Shown here: piece by piece, positions 58,918 to 64,000 of the stretch | How the letters are laid out: every line of letters begins with the position of its first letter | Position numbering within the stretch: position 1 is the first letter of the stretch | Assembly: GCF_030813515.1 (NCBI RefSeq) | Contig: NZ_JAUSUK010000002.1 | Span: 1,302,001-1,366,000, forward strand | Direction of reading: 5' to 3' | DNA: 64,000 nucleotides | Source: Rhodopseudomonas julia | GTDB taxonomy: Bacteria; Pseudomonadota; Alphaproteobacteria; Rhizobiales; Afifellaceae | Made by a program: the position numbers and the translations under genes | Notes under the pieces: model-generated | Seen by the model: the letters and a program-made list of their open reading frames with translations, nothing else | What the model was told of the DNA's origin: nothing | Database searches by the model: none

Positions 58918-59214
58918 ATGACCAGAGCCCACCGCATATCCAGAGATCGCGCCGAGGAAATCGCCGTGATGGCCCTCGCCCATATCGCCTCCCGGCCGGA
59001 CTTGCTCGGTCGTTATCTCGACCTGACAGGGCTGCGACCCGACGGCCTCCGGAAAGCCGCGACCGAGCCGGGCTTCCTCGCCGGCACTTTGGCCTTTCTG
59101 CTGGCGCATGAGCCGGACCTTTTCGACTTCGCCGAAGCCGCAGAGTTGCATCCAGAGGAAATCGCCGAAGCGGCGCGCCAGCTGGGGGCGAACGAGGTGC
59201 ATCAGGAGGGATGA
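58918..59214 (+). CDS. DUF3572 family protein
   Basis: A 98-residue, soluble, all-helical acidic protein matching DUF3572 ([44 protein letters not shown]). A strong AAGGAAAGG lies upstream. Divergent from divK and coupled to dinB by a 4-base overlap. The conserved adjacency to dinB suggests, but does not show, a DNA-repair link. Function unknown. Confidence 0.85.
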   Translation: MTRAHRISRDRAEEIAVMALAHIASRPDLLGRYLDLTGLRPDGLRKAATEPGFLAGTLAFLLAHEPDLFDFAEAAELHPEEIAEAARQLGANEVHQEG

Positions 59215-60530
59215 GCGGGACTGTGCAAGGGGCTTTCTCAAAGACGCTCTGCCGCGACTGCCTCGCCCGCTACGCCAGTTCGGTATCGCGCTGCCGGGCC
59301 TGTGGGAGCCCCCGGGTCGTGCAGCATGGCGAGCTCTTTGAGCTCGCCATCGCGCATATCGACTGCGATGCCTTCTATGCGGCGATCGAGAAACGCGACG
59401 ATCCGAGCCTCGCCGATCGCGCCGTCATCATCGGCGGAGGCAAACGGGGCGTGGTCGCGACCTGCTGCTATATCGCCAGGATCAAAGGCGTGCGCTCGGC
59501 AATGCCGATGTTCAAGGCTCGCCAGCTTTGCCCCGAAGCCGTCGTTATCCGTCCAGACATGGCAAAATACGCCGCTGTCGGCCGCGACGTTCGGGCCATG
59601 ATGCTGGAATTGACGCCGGCCGTCGAACCGCTCTCGATCGACGAGGCCTTCCTCGACCTCTCCGGGACCGAAAGGCTGCATCATGCCCCGCCGGCGGCGG
59701 TTCTCGCCGCCTTTGCGCAGCGGGTGGAAAAAGAGATCGGCATCAGTGTCTCCGTCGGCCTCAGCCACAACAAGTTTCTCGCCAAAATCGCTTCTGATCT
59801 CGACAAGCCACGCGGTTTTTCCGTTCTCGGCAGGACCGAAACGATGGCCTTCCTCGCTCGCCAAAAGGTGTCTGTCATTTGGGGCGTGGGTGCTGCGATG
59901 CAGCGCCGCCTGGAGAAAGACGGCATCGCCACGATCGGCCAGATTCAAGGCATGGAGGAAAGCACTCTCGCGCGCCGCTATGGCGCCATGGGATTGCGGC
60001 TCGCCCAGCTTTCGCAGGGGCAGGACGCGCGGCCCGTGAAATCTGAGCGGGAGGCCAAAAGCATTTCAGCCGAAACCACATTCGAAAGCGACCTCGCTCT
60101 CGAAAGCGAATTGATGCCCGTCTTGCGGCGTCTCTCCGAAAAGGTCTCATCTCGTCTCAAGGAAAAGACGCTTGCCGGCCAGACCATCGTGCTCAAGCTC
60201 AAGACATCGGACTTTCGCACTCTGACCCGCAGCCGCGCCCTCAGCGATCCGACGTCTCTCGCCGATAAGATTTTTCGCAACGGGCGCGAACTCCTCCTGA
60301 AAGAACTCGGGGGGTCTTCCTACCGCCTGCTCGGCATCGGCGTCAGCGAACTTCAGGATGCCGCGCGGGCCGATCCGCTTGATCTTCTCGATCCGGAAGC
60401 CGACCGCCGCGCTCAGGTGGAACATGCAATCGACAGGATCCGCGCGAAATTTGGCGCGCATGGCGTCGATTTCGGCCTCACCTTCGAGGCGGGAAAGCCC
60501 AAGAAGCGAGAAGACGACACGCGCGTCTAA
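59211..60530 (+). CDS. dinB: DNA polymerase IV with N-terminal zinc ribbon
   Basis: A Y-family translesion polymerase. The 439-residue chain begins with a four-Cys ribbon, [19 protein letters not shown] (about residues 14-32), absent from E. coli DinB, then the polymerase core: [25 protein letters not shown] (catalytic Asp-Glu), [15 protein letters not shown] and [20 protein letters not shown]. The C-terminus ends KKREDDTRV, so no clear beta-clamp peptide is visible. It overlaps DUF3572 by 4 bases and converges with eipB. Confidence 0.95.
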   Translation: MSGTVQGAFSKTLCRDCLARYASSVSRCRACGSPRVVQHGELFELAIAHIDCDAFYAAIEKRDDPSLADRAVIIGGGKRGVVATCCYIARIKGVRSAMPMFKARQLCPEAVVIRPDMAKYAAVGRDVRAMMLELTPAVEPLSIDEAFLDLSGTERLHHAPPAAVLAAFAQRVEKEIGISVSVGLSHNKFLAKIASDLDKPRGFSVLGRTETMAFLARQKVSVIWGVGAAMQRRLEKDGIATIGQIQGMEESTLARRYGAMGLRLAQLSQGQDARPVKSEREAKSISAETTFESDLALESELMPVLRRLSEKVSSRLKEKTLAGQTIVLKLKTSDFRTLTRSRALSDPTSLADKIFRNGRELLLKELGGSSYRLLGIGVSELQDAARADPLDLLDPEADRRAQVEHAIDRIRAKFGAHGVDFGLTFEAGKPKKREDDTRV

Positions 60531-60553
60531 TCGCGTTCTTTCTGAGCGCTGTA

Positions 60554-61417
60554 TTACTGGCTCTTGCAGGGTTTGCTGGCGAGCTGTTCGATCCGCTGCA
60601 GCTCTCCAGTGAGAACATAGTCGCCATAATCCATCACCAGATTGCGGGTGACACCGTTCTCGTAGAGCGTGAAGCTCATCTGATAAGCTGGCATTTCCTC
60701 ACCGCTTTCAGCCTTCACTTCGTCGCCGTCCTTGAAGTAGGCAACAGATACCGGCCAGTGCCGGCACCTGACGAGCGGGCTGTCGGGCAAGCCAGATTGA
60801 GCCCTGTCAGCGGTCAGTTTGTCCGGCAGTCCGATGACGGCCGTGGCCGTGTCCGCCGTCTCACCAGAGCCTGAGCCTTCATAGATCACGCTCGACAAAA
60901 AGCGTTGATCGGTTCGGGCGGCCGCGAGCAGCGCGTTGAGATGCTGGCCCGGGAAAAGCGGGGCGGCGCCGAGCTCGAACGTCTTGTCCTTGGGTGTCGT
61001 CAGGTCGACGACCACCTTACCGTTCTCTCGGTGCGCCACGCCCTCGACCTGCTCAACCACCTGATCATTAAGATAGGTGTCTGAGGAAAAGCGGAAGAGC
61101 CCGCCCTGGCCGTCTTCGAAAGTCGACACACGGAAGTCGAGGAGGCGATCTCCTGCTTCTCCACCGATCAAATTCACGACGAGACGCTGTGTCATCGTAT
61201 AGCCTTCGCAGGCGTTGCCGGAGACCTCGAAGACCATACGCCCGCGGGCATCGGTGATGCCGGAGGCATCCGTCGACTTCGCGAGCGTGATATCGTAGAC
61301 GGCGCGATGCGGCACCGGTGCGGTCACCGGCTCCGGCGCCGGGAGAGGCGTTGCGGCGGTGAGAAAACCCGCGGCGAGCATCGCGACGGCAAGATGAACA
61401 GGGCGGATCGTCTGCAT
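60554..61417 (-). CDS. eipB: Cell envelope integrity protein EipB (DUF1849)
   Basis: A periplasmic beta-spiral protein needed for envelope integrity in Brucella. The 287-residue chain has a signal peptide (MQTIRPVHLAVAMLAAGFL), the core PHRAVYDITLAKS and CEGYTMTQRLVVNLIGGEAG, and a C-terminal DYGDYVLTGELQRIE. Cys70 and Cys284 are placed like the pair that forms the disulfide in Brucella EipB. The ATG at 61417 has GAAG upstream; a TTG at 61429 is less likely. Confidence 0.92.
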   Translation of the reverse strand: MQTIRPVHLAVAMLAAGFLTAATPLPAPEPVTAPVPHRAVYDITLAKSTDASGITDARGRMVFEVSGNACEGYTMTQRLVVNLIGGEAGDRLLDFRVSTFEDGQGGLFRFSSDTYLNDQVVEQVEGVAHRENGKVVVDLTTPKDKTFELGAAPLFPGQHLNALLAAARTDQRFLSSVIYEGSGSGETADTATAVIGLPDKLTADRAQSGLPDSPLVRCRHWPVSVAYFKDGDEVKAESGEEMPAYQMSFTLYENGVTRNLVMDYGDYVLTGELQRIEQLASKPCKSQ

Positions 61418-61541
61418 GGGCGGCTTCAAAACCAGGAGTGCGGCGAAAGCGAGACGGCTTTCGTTTCTGCCTTCAGAATGAACGCGACTGGCAGAAAATC
61501 AACCGATTAGACAGCAGCGCGAAATGCACAGGAGATACGGG

Positions 61542-62003
61542 ATGAGCGTCACGGACAAGCTGGCATCGCTGGGCCTCACACTGCCGCAGGCCGCGGCACC
61601 GGCCGCCAACTACAAGACTTATCGCCGTCATGGCGATCTCCTATTCATTTCCGGTCAGCTGCCCATCGACGCGGGTCGCCTTGCCGTGACGGGCAAGCTC
61701 GGCGGCGCGCTGGCCGTGGCGGACGGACAAAAGGCAGCGCGCCTTTGTGCCATCAATATCCTGGCGCAAATCAGCGCCGCCCTTGATGGCGATTGGGACA
61801 GGCTCGGCACTCTCGTGAAGATCACAGGCTTCGTCGCCTGCGACCCTTCGTTTACTGAGCAGCACCTCGTCATCAATGGCGCCTCCGATTTCCTCGTCGA
61901 GATCCTGGGCGAGCGCGGGACGCATTCTCGTTCGGCTGTCGGCGTGCCGTCGCTGCCGCTCAACGCGGCGGTCGAGATCGAAGCCATCGTGGCGATCGGC
62001 TGA
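61542..62003 (+). CDS. RidA family (YjgF/Rid) protein
   Basis: A 153-residue Rid-superfamily protein; members deaminate reactive enamines and imines. FISGQLPIDAGRLAVTGKLG, KITGFVACDPSFTEQHLVINGASDFL and the conserved Arg in THSRSAVGVPSLPLNAAVEIEA are visible. The ATG at 61542 has GGAG upstream. It is longer at the N-terminus than E. coli RidA and matches the alphaproteobacterial branch found next to this phosphodiesterase. Exact substrate unknown. Confidence 0.88.
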   Translation: MSVTDKLASLGLTLPQAAAPAANYKTYRRHGDLLFISGQLPIDAGRLAVTGKLGGALAVADGQKAARLCAINILAQISAALDGDWDRLGTLVKITGFVACDPSFTEQHLVINGASDFLVEILGERGTHSRSAVGVPSLPLNAAVEIEAIVAIG

Positions 62004-62007
62004 AGCC

Positions 62008-62727
62008 ATGTCGCGTTTCGGCCCCCTCTCGTTCATTGCCTCGCATCCCCTCGCCCATCGCGGTCTGCACGATGTTTCGAAAGGACGGCCGGAAAACTCG
62101 CTCGCAGCTTTTGAGGCCGCGATCGCCCATGGCTACGGAATCGAATGTGATGCGCATCCCTCTGCCGATGGCGTGGCAATGGTCTTTCATGACGACGAGC
62201 TGGCGCGCCTGACGGGAGCCGAAGGCGCTTTTCGCGACCGCAACGCCAAGGATCTTGTGCCCCTTCGGCTTTCGGGCACCCAAGAGACCATCCCGAGGCT
62301 CTCCGACCTTCTTACGCTCGTGGCGGGTCGCGTCCCTATCGTTCTTGAACTGAAAAGCATTCCGTCGCGGGATGCGGGATTTGCGGAGGTGATCGGCGAA
62401 GCGATTGCCGATTATGACGGCCCGCTCGCCGTTATGTCGTTCGATCCCTTTTTGCTCCACGACATGCAGCGGGTGACACGCGCGCGCCCGCTCGGCCTGA
62501 CGCTCGAAGGCAACGTCACCGCCTGCCATTGTCATATCGCGGCGATCCAACGACTGGAGCTCGATTTCGCCTCGTGCCGGGTCGCCGATCTTTCTCATTT
62601 TGCCCCGCTCTTCCGGCATGCGGCGCCGAACAAACCGCTCATCTGCTGGACCGTACGGAATCAAAGGCAGCGCGAGACCGCCGAAAGGTGGAGCGACCAG
62701 ATCACGTTCGAGGGTTTTCTGGCCTGA
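62008..62727 (+). CDS. Glycerophosphodiester phosphodiesterase family protein
   Basis: A 239-residue TIM-barrel phosphodiesterase. It has HRGLHDVSKGRPENSLAAFEAAI (catalytic His and metal Glu), GIECDAHPSADGVAMVFHDDEL and VLELKSIPS, and the C-terminal LICWTVRNQ. There is no signal peptide, so it is cytoplasmic and probably turns over lipid-derived glycerophosphodiesters. It starts 4 bases after the RidA stop, same strand. Confidence 0.9.
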   Translation: MSRFGPLSFIASHPLAHRGLHDVSKGRPENSLAAFEAAIAHGYGIECDAHPSADGVAMVFHDDELARLTGAEGAFRDRNAKDLVPLRLSGTQETIPRLSDLLTLVAGRVPIVLELKSIPSRDAGFAEVIGEAIADYDGPLAVMSFDPFLLHDMQRVTRARPLGLTLEGNVTACHCHIAAIQRLELDFASCRVADLSHFAPLFRHAAPNKPLICWTVRNQRQRETAERWSDQITFEGFLA

Positions 62728-62793
62728 CACGCTTCTTGCGATTCTTGCCTCCCCGGCATTGCGGCAGCCTTCTTTCGCATTACCATTGCCCGC

Positions 62794-63969
62794 ATGGAGA
62801 ACGGCTCCTCTTCCATTAATCTGCGTGTGATCTCCGGCTTGAACGAGATCGAGCGCTCGGCGTGGGATCGCTGCGCCAATCCGCCCGGCACCGACTTCAA
62901 CCCGTTCCTATCCTGGGACTTTCTGGAGGCGCTGGAGCGAGCCGGCTGCGCAACGGCTCGCACCGGATGGGCGCCCCGCCACCTCATTGCGGGTGATGAG
63001 AGCAGCGAGCCCTGGGGCGTTGTCCCCTGCTATCTGAAAAGCCATTCCCAAGGCGAATACGTCTTCGACTACGGCTGGGCGGATGCTTTCGAGCGGGCGG
63101 GCGGCCGCTATTATCCAAAGATCCAGGTCTCCGTCCCCTTCACCCCTGCCACCGGCCGCCGCCTTCTCGTGGCACCCGGGCCTGAAGCCGAGGCGCAGCG
63201 CCAAATCCTTGCCGCCGGTATTGCCGAAGTCACACGGCTGCACGATGCCTCCTCGGCCCATGTCACCTTTCTGCCGGAGGCGGAGGCGTCAGAACTTGAA
63301 GATGTCGGCTTCCTCGTCCGCACCGACCAGCAGTTTCACTGGACGAACAACGGCTATGAAACGTTCGACGATTTTCTGGGCGACCTCTCCTCGCGCAAGC
63401 GGAAGGGCATCCGCAAGGAGCGTCGAGAGGCCCTGGAAGATGGGATCGAAGTGGAATGTGTCACGGGCTCAGACCTCACCGAGGCGCATTGGGACGCCTT
63501 CTTCGAGTTTTATATGGACACTGGCGCCCGCAAATGGGGTCGCCCCTATCTCAATCGCAGGTTCTTCTCGCTGATCGGCGAACGCATGGCCGATCAGATC
63601 GTCTTGATCCTCGCCCACCGAGCCGGTCGCTACGTCGCAGGCGCGCTCAACTTCGTCGGCAGCGACACACTCTACGGTCGTTATTGGGGCTGCATCGAGG
63701 AGCATCCCTGCCTGCATTTCGAGCTCTGCTACTATCAGGCAATCGACTACGCCCTGGCGCACGGGCTCACGCGCGTGGAGGCGGGCGCTCAGGGTCCCCA
63801 CAAGCTCGCTCGCGGCTATGTCCCGGTCACCACCTATTCGGCCCATCTTATCGCCGAACCGCGATTTCGCCGCGCCGTGGCAGATTACCTTGCAAGCGAG
63901 CGGCGACACGTGGAATTGGAAAATCGCATCCTCGCCGAGCACACGCCGTTCCGAAAGGGAGAGGCTTGA
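62794..63969 (+). CDS. FemAB-like / DUF482 GNAT-family acyltransferase
   Basis: A 391-residue protein of the DUF482 (peptidoglycan biosynthesis/FemAB-like) group. Marks are NPFLSWDFLEALERAGC, YYPKIQVSVPFTPATGRRLL, KRKGIRKERREALEDGI, YMDTGARKWGRPYLN and GAQGPHKLARGYVPV, all typical of the alphaproteobacterial family. The acceptor is unproven. Same strand as the phosphodiesterase, 66 bases downstream. Confidence 0.88.
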   Translation: MENGSSSINLRVISGLNEIERSAWDRCANPPGTDFNPFLSWDFLEALERAGCATARTGWAPRHLIAGDESSEPWGVVPCYLKSHSQGEYVFDYGWADAFERAGGRYYPKIQVSVPFTPATGRRLLVAPGPEAEAQRQILAAGIAEVTRLHDASSAHVTFLPEAEASELEDVGFLVRTDQQFHWTNNGYETFDDFLGDLSSRKRKGIRKERREALEDGIEVECVTGSDLTEAHWDAFFEFYMDTGARKWGRPYLNRRFFSLIGERMADQIVLILAHRAGRYVAGALNFVGSDTLYGRYWGCIEEHPCLHFELCYYQAIDYALAHGLTRVEAGAQGPHKLARGYVPVTTYSAHLIAEPRFRRAVADYLASERRHVELENRILAEHTPFRKGEA

Positions 63970-63990
63970 GGCGAGCCCAGCGGCATATTC

Positions 63991-63996
63991 AAGGAG
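63991..63996 (+). promoter_or_regulatory. Shine-Dalgarno of a gene starting beyond the window
   Basis: AAGGAG lies 4 bases before the window ends, about 20 bases after the previous stop. A co-directional gene probably starts just outside. Confidence 0.5.
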
Positions 63997-64000
63997 CGCG

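Overview
The window is a dense piece of a GC-rich alphaproteobacterial chromosome. The gene content and order point to the Hyphomicrobiales (Rhizobiales). Evidence: the LdtR/L,D-transpeptidase pair with a DUF6163 neighbour, EipB (DUF1849), DUF2842 beside ctaA, a divK-pleD-rpmG group facing DUF3572-dinB, an H+-pyrophosphatase, a CBP3-type cytochrome bc1 chaperone, DUF177-plsX-fabH-ihfA-merR, and an Mg-type HemB. No species is named. Almost everything is chromosomal housekeeping. I see no transposase, integrase, phage gene or CRISPR array.

Layout. Positions 1-4.5 kb: 3' end of purN, a small lipoprotein, a molybdopterin oxidoreductase downstream of heme A synthase (ctaA), and DUF2842. 4.5-11.5 kb: a compact polysaccharide export module with a polysaccharide deacetylase, a Wzc-like co-polymerase whose kinase domain has lost its Walker motifs, a Wza-like lipoprotein, an initiating sugar-phosphate transferase and an O-antigen ligase/polymerase-like protein. 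11.7 kb: tRNA-Pro(GGG). 11.8-16.6 kb: a leftward lipid/DNA-architecture block (cytochrome bc1 chaperone, DUF177, plsX, fabH, ihfA, merR) divergent from bamE. 16.6-18.2 kb: an anomalous segment with a tract of about 12% GC followed by an orphan gene of unknown function. 18.2-27.2 kb: hppA, then a leftward run glyA-nrdR-ribD-ribE-ribH-nusB-thiL-MFS. 27.4-34.5 kb: a phytase-like esterase protein, a DMT exporter, L,D-transpeptidase and LdtR, DUF6163, and a 3-hydroxyisobutyryl-CoA hydrolase-like gene. 34.8-44.5 kb: hemB, RDD protein, SLC13 permease, Bpt aminoacyl-transferase, EEP-family protein, parC, ruvX, aidB. 44.7-56.7 kb: pyrB with a degenerate dihydroorotase, plsY, dprA, topA, rnr, DUF983, Nudix, MFS, rpmG. 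57-64 kb: pleD and divK, DUF3572, dinB, eipB, ridA, a glycerophosphodiesterase and a FemAB-like acyltransferase.

The part that does not fit its surroundings is 16.86-17.88 kb. A run of 94 bases holds only 11 G/C and contains a 25-bp palindrome. It is followed by a perfect Shine-Dalgarno and a 257-residue acidic, tyrosine-rich protein that I cannot place in any family, with base composition well below its neighbours. It is the best candidate for something undescribed. Secondary candidates are the kinase-dead Wzc module, the metal-ligand-less PyrC beside PyrB, and several strong intergenic hairpins. Starts were chosen by Shine-Dalgarno and overlap reasoning; several remain uncertain and are flagged.
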